The position numbers and the translations under genes were made by a program. Positions 37,135 through 45,136 of a DNA stretch of 64,000 bases are shown here, one piece after another. The notes under the pieces are model-generated. The model saw nothing but the letters and a program-made list of their open reading frames with translations, was not told the origin of the DNA and searched no databases. Where the stretch lies: NCBI RefSeq assembly GCF_000487995.2, contig NZ_CP097562.1:1-64000 (forward strand), given 5' to 3'. Source of the stretch: Mucispirillum schaedleri ASF457 (GTDB taxonomy: Bacteria; Chrysiogenota; Deferribacteres; Deferribacterales; Mucispirillaceae). Positions within the stretch are counted from its first letter, which is position 1, and every line of letters starts with the position of its first letter.

Positions 37135-39101
37135 AATTAACTACCAACACTTCTTTTCGTCTACTGCCAGATATTCCGATAATATCTCCTAATTCAATAA
37201 GGTTATAATTATTTTCTTTTATCCATTTTAAAAATTTTTCATTTATATGCCCTTTATGTTGAATGACATATGAAAGCATGAAATAAATATTTCTTTTATT
37301 AAGCCTATTGGCAAATTGAAATAATTCATCTTCCAAAACTTCATTCCAGCCCTTAAAACCTCTTTTCCCATCATTATATGAGCTTGTTGTTAAATTGTAT
37401 GGTGGATCCATATACACAAATGATTGCTTATCAATATGATTTTCTAATTTAATATAATCCTCACTAAAAAATGTAAACTTACCCTCTTTAATCACCCTAG
37501 AAAATGAAATCATTTTTTCTAATACTTTATCATTAAACCATCTCATACCTACTGGATTATTAAATTGATGACTTCCATTAAATCTAATTTGTTGTTGGTA
37601 ACCATAAAGAATAATTGTAAATAATAGTCTAGAGTCGCGTTTATGTTCTGGTAACGAATTATAATAATTCCGTGCTGCAATATATGCTTTGCCGTTCGCT
37701 TTTTCTAATCCAAATTTATCTGTAATTTTTTTTATATATAAGAGATATTGATAAGTATCGTAAGTGTAAAACGATTTTATTAAATCTGTAACAAAAAAAT
37801 TTATATCATTATATATAACATGATTAAATTCACTATTTATCCCCATATTAAAACCGCCACCAAACACATCTATGAATGATGAATTAGCTTTAGATGGTAG
37901 GATGCGTTTAATATCTTTCACTATTTTAGCCTTACTTCCTATATAATTTAGTGGAGATTCGTATATAACCTGAGAATAATCCTTTTTTTCTATAAAATAT
38001 AAATATTCAAAGTGAGAATCTTTATTTTGAGATTTCCAATTTTTATATTGTTTATAAGGTATTTTCTTACAAGTATATGTATCTAGTTTTCCATAACGTT
38101 TTAATACAGCTTCAATATAAGTTTTTGACATTAGACCATCATCATTATAGCTAAATATAACATATTTAGCTTTTGTTTTAGCGATAATATGTTCAAATAA
38201 TATATGAGCTTTATAATTTTTAGACCAATCAGAACGCATTGGGGCAGTGCTTCGAGAGCCTGTAATTTTGCTAATTTCAGGATTATCATTTAAAACAAGT
38301 GTCTCTAATAAGTGGTATTGAGTGCCGTATTGATTTTGAGTATAAGGAGGATCTAAATATATTATATCACACTCAACATATTCAATAATATTCTCAATTT
38401 TATCGTTGTATTGGAAAATTGTTTTAACTTTTTCATTAATAAATGGAACATTTATAAATTCTATTGCCTTTAAAGCTCGTTTATCCCATGATTTTAAGTA
38501 AGCCCCATAAACCCCAGCTGTATTTGATACTTTAGAAACAGACTCTATGAGACTTGCCATTAAATAACAATACTCATCATAAGTTAATAAATTTTGTGTT
38601 TTCCATTGTTCTATTTGAAATCTAAAAAAATCTATTCTTCCTGCATTTTCAGGAGTAAAATACATTCTTTGAGTTCTAGTTGGTGCATAGTTATTATAAA
38701 AATATCCCTCAATCATTCTATTATGTGAATTTAAATAATCAAAAGGATTAAATCCAAGTATATTAAAATTACATTTAGAAGCACAAATACGACCTCTAGA
38801 ATATATGACAGACCAATTTAAATTATCATTAATTATTATATTGTAATACTTTTTAAAATAATCTGAAACAGAGTATATTAAAATTACATTTAGAAGCACA
38901 AATACGACCTCTAGAATATATGACAGACCAATTTAAATTATCATTAATTATTATATTGTAATACTTTTTAAAATAATCTGAAACAGAACCAGAACCAGCA
39001 AAGGCATCAAAAAAAGTTAATTGTTTATAAAGTAATCCTTTATTTTGTAAAAGAGCCTCAATATCATTTAAAATAGACTCTTTATTTCCTAAAAAACGCA
39101 T
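37124..39101 (-). pseudogene. Double D12-class adenine methyltransferase, frameshifted by a 115-bp tandem duplication
   Basis: Two D12-class (Dam-like) N6-adenine methyltransferase domains are fused, as in enzymes that methylate both strands of an asymmetric site. Domain 1 begins MRFLGNKESI with motif I FDAFAGSGSV and has motif IV LDPPYTQNQYG. Domain 2 begins SPLNYIGSKAKIVKDI with motif I FIDVFGGGFN and motif IV MDPPYNL. A 115-bp direct duplication at 38757-38987 shifts the frame between motif I and the rest of domain 1. Removing one unit leaves exactly 1863 bases, or 621 codons. Domain 2 is intact within 37124-38899. The gene is followed by and overlaps the HNH nuclease gene. Confidence 0.85.
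38757..38987. repeat. Perfect 115-bp tandem duplication
   Basis: Two adjacent copies (starting at 38757 and 38872, about 116 identical bases each when the shared junction is counted) lie in the 5' part of the methyltransferase gene. The period of 115 is not a multiple of three, so the duplication alone causes the frameshift. No differences between copies were seen, implying a recent and revertible event. Confidence 0.95.
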
Positions 39102-39199
39102 AATTTAATTTACCTAAACTAATTTTTATAGATAATAAAATACGAATATATATTCTATTAGATTTTTTCAAAAAAGTAAAGCAATATTATCTAACGAAT

Positions 39200-39357
39200 A
39201 AAAAAAGACCACCACTATACATAGCTCACTAGTAAAGCTCAGTAAGGATGGTCAAAATCTATATCTTGAGTTATACCTCATAAGACAAGTTCCAGTATAT
39301 TGACTAGCTCACCCGATACCTTCTTATACAAGTGCAACTACTCCAGTATTTTATAGT
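39200..39357 (-). ncRNA. Candidate small structured RNA upstream of the methyltransferase
   Basis: On the minus strand, GACCATCC (39253-39246) pairs with GGTGGTC (39213-39207), with one bulged base, and a run of seven U follows, giving a strong intrinsic terminator with an inner AGCT-ACT/AGT-AGCT hairpin. No minus-strand gene lies upstream for 350 bases, so the terminator most likely ends a short RNA. A perfect 15-base palindrome (TAGAATG-A-CATTCTA, 39358-39372) and a TTGACA box (39390-39385) lie just upstream; the -10 box is unclear. Confidence 0.5.
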
Positions 39358-39435
39358 TAGAATGACATTCTATAATATAATAATTGTCAAGAAAAATAAT
39401 TTACTTGCAATTAAATATAAACAGTATATATTAAA

Positions 39436-39595
39436 AATATATTCTTTCACTTCTATATGAAGTACCCTGCCAATGCAGGCTCAAGGAACTCTATGGAGTT
39501 ACCACTATTTATTACCTATACATTTAAGTTTCAAATATACAGTCTAAATGTGTTTATACCCACAATATTAAAAAATATAAAACATTAGGAGGTTG
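39436..39595 (+). promoter_or_regulatory. Structured leader RNA, copy 1
   Basis: The leader shares a block with the one at 44333-44500: ATGAAGT-CCC-GC, then ATGCAGGCTCAA and GAA followed by a second hairpin. Here CCTGC and GCAGG form hairpin 1, and GGAACTC and GAGTTACC form hairpin 2. Differences in hairpin 2 between the copies preserve pairing, which supports RNA structure. It ends with TAGGAGG before the start codon at 39600. I could not match it to a riboswitch class I know. Confidence 0.6.
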
Positions 39596-39599
39596 AGTT

Positions 39600-39992
39600 A
39601 TGTATTCACAGGCTCAGTTAGAATCTTTTTTTGGCAGTAATTATGATGCTAGCACATTACCTATAGCATTTACACATAATGGGATAATGGCAATTATTCC
39701 TTTTTTAGTTATTATAGGATTAATGTTTATAATAATTCATTATCAAAATAATAAACAAGCTAGGAAAGAATTATTAACAGTTGTTTCAACTGCAAGCAAT
39801 ATAATTAATACAGACAGCACACCTAATCAGATAGTCAGTAATGCTGTTAATATATCTGAAATTTTAGATATAGAAGAATATGCAGAGCAGTCATTTTATT
39901 CTGCAGAAAATGTTACTGCGATAGATATTAACACAATGAATGATACAGCCATTCAATCATTAATATATGCATTAGAAAATAATGTAAAATAA
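39600..39992 (+). CDS. Small single-pass membrane protein, family member 1
   Basis: 130 residues. The N-terminus (QLESFFGSNYDASTLP) is shared with the 139-residue protein at 44504 (QLQSFFGENVDVSTLP). It is followed by one transmembrane helix (about residues 29-48) and a polar cytoplasmic tail. There is no cleavable signal, so it is likely N-out. It is translated from a strong AGGAGG at the end of the structured leader and co-transcribed with the 175-residue gene 11 bases later. The function is unknown; the shared leader, N-terminus and terminator define a repeated module. Confidence 0.7.
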   Translation: MYSQAQLESFFGSNYDASTLPIAFTHNGIMAIIPFLVIIGLMFIIIHYQNNKQARKELLTVVSTASNIINTDSTPNQIVSNAVNISEILDIEEYAEQSFYSAENVTAIDINTMNDTAIQSLIYALENNVK

Positions 39993-40003
39993 GGAGAAAG
40001 AAA

Positions 40004-40531
40004 ATGCAAGGTCAAATATTAAAAGAAAACTTTAAAATTACAAGAGATAAAATAGAAAAAAGCATATCAGAAAAGAAACAGCTGATAGGTTTATCAGTCA
40101 GCAGCTTAAAGGATATAGCAGCTCTTGTAAAGCATAATATGCAGGCATACAGCACAGTATATCCTGCATTACAGAATATGAAGATAGAGAGATTAGGTCT
40201 CTATTATTCCAAAGAAGATGGCTTAATATGCTATGTATTTTCAATTAAGAATATACTTGATAATACAGAAGATTATTTATTTTTCCATTATGACTGGGAA
40301 GAAAAATTTGATTATAAGTCATACTATCTTACATCAAATACAGATAATGTTAAAAATTTATATCTTACTTATGCAGTATTAAACAGCATAAGTGAAAGAG
40401 AAATTGACGCAATGGGTAAAAATTTAGTAGCTGAGGCAGCGAAAGTAAATCCATTAGTCAGAAAACTTAAAGAGCTGCAGGGACAGCTTGGTGGAAAGAC
40501 TAAAACCACCAGCTATCATAAAACAGCTTAA
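40004..40531 (+). CDS. Hypothetical soluble protein of the leader module
   Basis: 175 residues, starting behind AAGGAG. It has a helical N-terminus (ITRDKIEKSISEKKQLIGLS), a beta-rich middle (RLGLYYSKEDGLICYVFSI) and a helical C-terminus ending in a basic tail. No family recognised. It is co-transcribed with the small membrane protein upstream and followed by a hairpin terminator. The second module at 44.5 kb lacks this gene. Confidence 0.6.
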   Translation: MQGQILKENFKITRDKIEKSISEKKQLIGLSVSSLKDIAALVKHNMQAYSTVYPALQNMKIERLGLYYSKEDGLICYVFSIKNILDNTEDYLFFHYDWEEKFDYKSYYLTSNTDNVKNLYLTYAVLNSISEREIDAMGKNLVAEAAKVNPLVRKLKELQGQLGGKTKTTSYHKTA

Positions 40532-40540
40532 TATTATTTC

Positions 40541-40562
40541 AGCTCCCACTAGGGAGCTTTAT
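40541..40562 (+). terminator. Terminator of leader module 1
   Basis: AGCTCCC and GGGAGCT pair across ACTA and run into TTATTT. The preceding TATTATTTC and the AGCT-based stem recur in module 2. Confidence 0.85.
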
Positions 40563-40623
40563 TTGTGTAATATTATTCATAATGACCTTTGCAACAAATG
40601 ATATATAATTTTTATTTTCAACT

Positions 40624-41499
40624 TTATATATCGTAGTTTAAAAGTATTTCCTGCCAATTAATAGGAAAACCCATAAGACTAATATCTACTGTTGGATATT
40701 TATTTAATAATTTAATAAGTTTTGATATAAATTCTTTATTAGTATAACCAGTTTGTTTTAATAAATAAGCAATAATAACTATAGATACAAACAATTTATT
40801 AGGGATAATATCTATATTATTAAACTTATCTTTAGAAAGTCTAGGAACTGTAATAAATATTTTTGAAAATAATAAACCGTGATGAGCAATAATATTTCGT
40901 AAATATACTAAATGTCTTAATCAGCTTATCAAAACTTTTTCAGAGTTTTTTCTAAATCCAAAGTATTCCGTCATTAATTGTTTGGTATAACAATTTTTAA
41001 TGTTTTCAAAAATTTTTGATCCATTTCCAAATGAAGAAGTTTTAAATATCATCCAGCTTGGAGGATTGCCTTGATATTTATTTTTAAAATGTTGCTTAAA
41101 TTTTTCACTAGAACGATCCCAGTGGTGAAATAATTCATTTTTATCATTTTCATAATGAGTACTGTCATAATATAACTCACTGTTAATATACCATGTTTGT
41201 CCATATTTTAATGAAAAAACATTTATTAAAACAGTTTTTAAAGCAATTTTAATTTTGCCAATTTCTTGAAATAATAACCCTTTTAATTCGGTATCAAAGT
41301 TATAATCATTCCAAATGGTTTCCCAAGTAATATTGTTCTTAATAGTTTTATTATTTTTATAAGAATGAAAATAGGGATAAATATAACCCCTTAATCTGTA
41401 GTAACTTATACTATTTAAAATATTGGAAAGCTCTTGTTTTGAAATGCCTTGTAAACCATTTGCTATTAATTTATCAGCAACTTCTAAAGTTATTGGCAT
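40624..41499 (-). pseudogene. Abi_2-family abortive infection gene interrupted by TGA
   Basis: Abi_2 (AbiD/AbiF-like) protein with signature SYYRLRGYIYPYF and a C-terminal HEPN motif. The first 192 codons end at TGA (40923-40921), but the same frame continues for 98 codons to TAA at 40626-40624, giving 291 residues, normal for the family. The continuation begins LRHLVYLRNIIAHHG, where RNxxxH is the expected HEPN ribonuclease site, and ends MGFPINWQEIL as family members do. The stop falls where Abi_2 proteins normally have Trp (the S-W-L of SWLRHL), so a TGG to TGA change explains it. As read, the truncated protein lacks its catalytic motif. Confidence 0.85.
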
Positions 41500-41615
41500 G
41501 TTATTATCTCCTAATATACATGATAATATATATTTTTTAAGGCTCTGGGATTTCTATGATTTTGAATGATATAATTTTAGATATAAAAAAGCAGGGACTA
41601 GCCCTGCTTGTATTT

Positions 41616-41804
41616 TTATAGCTTGTATATACCATACTCATCTTCTAATAATTCATAAAACTCATCATGTGTTATATAATCCTTACATGTTTCTAAAACA
41701 TGACGAATAGTTGCATGGTCATCTTCATCATACAAACTTAAAATATATCTAATCTCATGTGGTTCATTTTTATTGATGAATTTATCATCTCTTTTTTTAT
41801 TCAT
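41616..41804 (-). CDS. Small acidic hypothetical protein
   Basis: 62 residues, rich in Asp/Glu and His, helical (HDEFYELLEDEYGIYKL at the C-terminus). It has AAGGAG upstream and lies 36 bases after the YjzC-like gene in the same direction, so the two likely share a transcript. No family recognised. Confidence 0.5.
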   Translation of the reverse strand: MNKKRDDKFINKNEPHEIRYILSLYDEDDHATIRHVLETCKDYITHDEFYELLEDEYGIYKL

Positions 41805-41840
41805 AAATTTCTCCTTGCAGGGTATTAGCCCTGCATAATA

Positions 41841-42053
41841 TTACTTGTTAATTTTACCAGACTTATTTTTAGTTCCATCAACAAAAATATAAGACTGACC
41901 TGATTTCTGTGTTGGTGGTAATGTTTTACCCTTCACAGCTGTAATTTCTTTTGATTTGCTACACACTTTACCACTATTACTACAAGGCGAATACTGCCCT
42001 GATGCAGGAGCTTTAGTTCCTGGTTTGTAAGTTGTTGTTTTTTTATTTGCCAT
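41841..42053 (-). CDS. YjzC-like small protein
   Basis: 70 residues. TYKPGTKAPASGQYSP near the N-terminus and a later LPPTQKSGQSYIFVD match the short beta-ribbon pattern of YjzC-type proteins, in which KxGxKAPxSGxY is followed by a PPT-G-W/Y strand. Two Cys (CSNSGKVC) could bind metal. The RBS AAGGAG is good. The function of the family is unknown. Confidence 0.55.
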   Translation of the reverse strand: MANKKTTTYKPGTKAPASGQYSPCSNSGKVCSKSKEITAVKGKTLPPTQKSGQSYIFVDGTKNKSGKINK

Positions 42054-42165
42054 AATTATTTCTCCTTACAATAATATTGTTTATAGCTTTATTATTTAAA
42101 ACTACAATTGTACATCAACTATCTAAATTAGATAATTATTCCAAGTTAAATTAAACCAGAAACTG

Positions 42166-42204
42166 TTAGATAGATAGTCCGGCAGCAATTCTATAAACTT
42201 TCAT
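42166..42204 (-). CDS. Possible 12-residue leader peptide
   Basis: ATG at 42204 follows AGGAGG with nine-base spacing and encodes MKVYRIAAGLSI before a stop. It lies upstream of the YjzC-like gene on the same strand. The strong ribosome binding site is what makes it notable. It may be a leader peptide or the start of a decayed gene. Confidence 0.35.
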   Translation of the reverse strand: MKVYRIAAGLSI

Positions 42205-42265
42205 AATAGATTGCCTCCTATTTACATAAACGGCGTAATTGTCGTAATTATCGTCGGACTCCTTA

Positions 42266-42295
42266 TTGACAAATATAATGAAATTATGATATTAT
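42266..42295 (+). promoter_or_regulatory. Sigma70 promoter driving a short transcript
   Basis: TTGACA (42266-42271) is separated by 18 bases from TATTAT (42290-42295). A plus-strand transcript starting near 42302 would run straight into the hairpin terminator at 42356-42395 with no gene between. Confidence 0.55.
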
Positions 42296-42301
42296 ATTTA
42301 A

Positions 42302-42395
42302 GATGATATGCATAATTGTGTTACATTTGTGTTGCATCAGAGTCTATGCAACTACTAGCCATTAAAATACTGCAATATTTTAATGGCTATTTTTA
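42302..42395 (+). ncRNA. Candidate small RNA of about 93 nt
   Basis: It has a good promoter just upstream, a hairpin GTTGCAT/ATGCAAC (42331-42337 with 42346-42352), and a terminator made of a perfect 14-bp stem (TAGCCATTAAAATA / TATTTTAATGGCTA) followed by five T. It is antisense to the last codons of the XRE gene (which ends at 42380), so it may also act on that mRNA. It contains TGCAACTACT, complementary to a segment of the candidate RNA at 39200-39357. Confidence 0.55.
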
Positions 42396-42769
42396 TTGTT
42401 CACATTGTTATTTTGTATTTCTCTTACAAAAGCAATACAAGCTTTAATAAAGATACCATCATCAACTTTAGATGATATCTTTAAAAGTCTAATAACATTA
42501 TTTTTTCTACGACCAAGCATTTCCATATTATCAGACTCTATTATATTATTTATCCTTGCTTTAAGTGCAAGCTGTTTATAATCAACATCCAATGATTCAG
42601 AAAGTTTCACAAGAAACTTCTCATCATGCGGTGCTTTTTTCTTACCAGTTTCTATCTTTGATAAGTAGCTTGAGCTTATTTCTATCTTTGCAGCTAAATC
42701 CTTAACTGCAATCTCACGCTTGACACGTATAAGCCTTATATACTTACCAAAGTTATATTCATTATCCAT
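42380..42769 (-). CDS. XRE-family transcriptional regulator
   Basis: 129 residues. The N-terminal helix-turn-helix (VKDLAAKIEISSSYLSKIETGKK) is of the XRE class, with a helical C-terminal dimerisation region. It is a stand-alone regulator with its own upstream region. Its 3' end overlaps the terminator of the small RNA on the other strand. Confidence 0.85.
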   Translation of the reverse strand: MDNEYNFGKYIRLIRVKREIAVKDLAAKIEISSSYLSKIETGKKKAPHDEKFLVKLSESLDVDYKQLALKARINNIIESDNMEMLGRRKNNVIRLLKISSKVDDGIFIKACIAFVREIQNNNVNNKNSH

Positions 42770-42920
42770 ATTTACCCTTTATTTCTTTTTATTTTTATAA
42801 CTGAACTAAAAATAGATGTCAATAGAAAAATACCATAAAAGGAAATTTTTTGACTAAATTAGGAAATCTTTTTATTTATAAATATATTATAGATATTAAC
42901 TTGTTATTATTATAATTTTT

Positions 42921-43025
42921 TCATATATTTTTGGCTTTTAAAAATGATTCATTATTATGATGAGGATAAACTTCTTCAGCTACTACTGGAATAGATAAAA
43001 GTAAGAATAAAATTGTAAATAGATT
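42921..43025 (-). pseudogene. Remnant of an endonuclease I-like gene 5' end
   Basis: A start-less frame encodes a signal-peptide-like stretch and then VYPHHNNESFLKAKNI before a stop. This matches the early part of the endonuclease at 56649 (LPHNNESFSKAKKLMKK), and the bases upstream (GTGATAT before an A-run) also resemble that gene's ribosome binding region. The rest of the gene is gone. The surrounding 42770-43101 stretch holds nothing else I can support. Confidence 0.5.
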
Positions 43026-43101
43026 TTTTAAATATCACATCTTCATATATTATAATAAGAGGTGATATATAAAAAGAAAAAGCAGAATTTTTGAACCCTG
43101 C

Positions 43102-43353
43102 TTACCTATCAATTTTACTAGATATCCAATTTGAAATAACAGCCCCTAAAAGAAAAGATGTACATGCTGTAATAAGTTCATAAAAAACTTTTAAATAATT
43201 CATTAATAGACGACCAAAATCAAAAGGTAATTCTATTTTTGATAAAGGATAAACTATGACAGTAACAAAAATTAAACCAATTAATACACAAGGTTTAGTT
43301 AATTTTATTAATGAAGAATATATATTTTTTATAATTTCATGTCTAGCATACAT
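43102..43353 (-). CDS. Small membrane protein of the Panacea cassette
   Basis: 83 residues with two transmembrane helices (about 20-38 and 55-76) and a basic end. It overlaps the preceding 65-residue gene by 25 bases, so the three genes from 43989 down to 43102 form one operon. Small membrane proteins are among the toxins neutralised by Panacea-domain antitoxins, which makes this the likely toxin or its accessory part. Confidence 0.6.
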   Translation of the reverse strand: MYARHEIIKNIYSSLIKLTKPCVLIGLIFVTVIVYPLSKIELPFDFGRLLMNYLKVFYELITACTSFLLGAVISNWISSKIDR

Positions 43354-43526
43354 ATCTTCTTTTTGAGAAAGTGTTCTACTTGATTCAACTCTATTTTACT
43401 ATCAAGAATATTCAAATCATTACTACCAGATGAGTATCCAATATATGAACCAGTTAAGAAGTCAGTACCATTTTTATTAAATTTAAAGCGATCACTATCT
43501 TTACTTACCATAGTATTATACCTCAT
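43329..43526 (-). CDS. Short protein between Panacea antitoxin and membrane protein
   Basis: 65 residues, or 60 from the second Met. It overlaps both neighbours by a few bases, typical of tightly coupled toxin-antitoxin operons. Polar with a Gly/Ser-rich middle (GSYIGYSSGSND) and a helical C-terminus. No known family. It could be part of a split toxin with the membrane protein that follows. Confidence 0.5.
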   Translation of the reverse strand: MRYNTMVSKDSDRFKFNKNGTDFLTGSYIGYSSGSNDLNILDSKIELNQVEHFLKKKICMLDMKL

Positions 43527-43989
43527 TATCTGGAGTTAGTGTTACTATCTTAGCAAATTCCCCTTTTATTAAGTCTTCATCTATATCCACACCCCAAAAG
43601 TCAGACATTTTATCAACTTTTGACCATGCACTACCATCTCTATGGGACCAATTAGATAACTGCTGAGCAGAATATTTACCAAAAGTATCAAGCACTTTAT
43701 CTATCATTATATTTAAGTCATTATCATTAACAACTTCTGCACCAATCTCTCTCTGTCCTTGGAGCACAAACTCATGCTTTTTATAAGCTATCTGCAAGCT
43801 CTTAAATATTGGACCATATTGAAAGTATGCAGGAAGTTCATCAAATAGTTTATTATCATTAACATAAAAATATGCTCCATAAACTATATATAATAACTTA
43901 TGTAATTTTGTAATACTTATATCATTAATTTCTTTTTTATAACATTTTTCAATAATTGCATTTGCTATTTTTAGGGCGTTATAACTCAT
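43516..43989 (-). CDS. Panacea-domain (DUF4065/SocA-like) antitoxin
   Basis: 157 residues matching the Panacea fold: ITKLHKLLYIVYGAYF, FDELPAYFQYGPIFKSL, and the C-terminal SAQQLSNWSHRDGSAW. Panacea proteins are versatile antitoxins paired with many unrelated small toxins. Here the downstream overlapping genes (65 and 83 residues) are the candidate toxic partners. The start follows GGAGGTG. Confidence 0.8.
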   Translation of the reverse strand: MSYNALKIANAIIEKCYKKEINDISITKLHKLLYIVYGAYFYVNDNKLFDELPAYFQYGPIFKSLQIAYKKHEFVLQGQREIGAEVVNDNDLNIMIDKVLDTFGKYSAQQLSNWSHRDGSAWSKVDKMSDFWGVDIDEDLIKGEFAKIVTLTPDNEV

Positions 43990-44162
43990 ACTACACCTCC
44001 ATCAGTATATTATACATATAACACTGCCAATATATTACAACTATAAAACAAAAACTTTTAGATAAACTTTTTACTAAATTTGTTTGTTATTTTTTCATAA
44101 TATAATATTTATTAAAAAATGAAAAACATACAATTATAATTATAACCATATTTATAAGGGGG

Positions 44163-44319
44163 TGAGATAAAAAATAACGGAATAGTGAGATAAGCATGTT
44201 GCAGGACTATGTAACTACTATACAATGACTATGCAATTTTTAAAAACTTAAAATGATTTTAACTTTTTTTCACGATTTTTATTTTTGCTTATCTCATCAT
44301 TCCACTAAAAATTATCTCG
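44163..44319. repeat. Large imperfect inverted repeat with four TGAGATAA boxes
   Basis: Left arm 44163-44195 and right arm 44287-44319 are both 33 bases and match in inverted orientation over GAGATAA, GGAAT and TGAGATAAGC. Each arm carries two copies of TGAGATAA or a one-base variant. The 91-base centre contains GTTGCA-N-CTATG-TAACTACTA, which resembles the small RNA at 42302. It may be an operator, partition or transfer-origin site, or a small non-autonomous transposable element. Confidence 0.6.
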
Positions 44320-44332
44320 CCACGATATATCA

Positions 44333-44500
44333 GAGATGAAGTTCCCGCATTATGCAGGCTCAAAGAAACCTACTGGTTTACTATCAATTAGACCTATTAT
44401 ATACAAATAGGCTTCAATAATTAGGCAGTATTAGTTTGTCTAAAAATATTTAATAAAAAGTAAAAAATATAAAAGCAAGATATGTCTTGCAAAGGAGATT
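44333..44500 (+). promoter_or_regulatory. Structured leader RNA, copy 2
   Basis: Homologous to the leader at 39436-39595: ATGAAGTTCCCGC, then ATGCAGGCTCAAAGAA and a hairpin AAACC/GGTTT where copy 1 has GAACTC/GAGTT. It ends at AAAGGAG before the ATG at 44504. A further short hairpin (GCAAGATATGTCTTGC) lies just before the ribosome binding site. Confidence 0.6.
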
Positions 44501-44503
44501 GGA

Positions 44504-44923
44504 ATGAGATTTACTCAAGAACAATTACAAAGTTTTTTTGGTGAGAATGTTGATGTTTCTACATTACCTGCTGTAATAACAGGCAGTAATACAACAGAAA
44601 CATCAATAATAACTATTTTTTTAATAATGCTTGCAATAATTTTTATGATAAATATTACAAAATTGGCTGTTAAAAAAATAGTAGAATCTAAAGATAGAGA
44701 AAATTTTTCATCTTCAAGAGAGCTTATGATTTATAGTTCAAATCAAAATGAAGATAAGAAAACTAATCATAAGCAAAACATATACAATAAATATTATTTT
44801 AATGTGTATGTAAAACAGCCGTATGATAAAAATGGCAAAACCAATACTAAATCAGGATATAAAAATCAAAAAACTTATAAACAAAGTGATGATGATTTTA
44901 TAGATGCAGAAGTAGTAACCTAA
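44504..44923 (+). CDS. Small single-pass membrane protein, family member 2
   Basis: 139 residues. The N-terminus is homologous to the 130-residue protein at 39600 (EQLQSFFGENVDVSTLPA). One transmembrane helix follows (about residues 32-52), then a Lys/Asn-rich polar tail that is unlike member 1. Preceded by leader copy 2 and followed by a terminator matching that of module 1. No second gene follows. The function is unknown. Confidence 0.7.
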   Translation: MRFTQEQLQSFFGENVDVSTLPAVITGSNTTETSIITIFLIMLAIIFMINITKLAVKKIVESKDRENFSSSRELMIYSSNQNEDKKTNHKQNIYNKYYFNVYVKQPYDKNGKTNTKSGYKNQKTYKQSDDDFIDAEVVT

Positions 44924-44931
44924 ATTATTTC

Positions 44932-44959
44932 AGCTCACCATAATAGGTGAGCTTTTTTA
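44932..44959 (+). terminator. Terminator of leader module 2
   Basis: AGCTCACC and GGTGAGCT pair across a six-base loop and run into six T. The flanking ATTATTTC and the AGCT stem ends are shared with module 1. Confidence 0.9.
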
Positions 44960-45136
44960 TGATTATTATTAAAATAAATGTTAATATGGTTGTATGAAAA
45001 TTTATTTACTATCAGTAAGTTATAATTATTGATAGTTAAAACATAATTTATATAGACTGTTTTTGTTTAAAATAAAGCTATATTCTAAATATGATTAAAA
45101 CTAATTACAACCTTCATATGTATTGTTTTCTTTAAT

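Noticed and set aside
39436-44500. Known riboswitch classes (preQ1, SAM, glutamine, c-di-GMP, fluoride) for the paired leaders
   Set aside because: The conserved cores I know for these classes are not present; kept as an unassigned structured leader.
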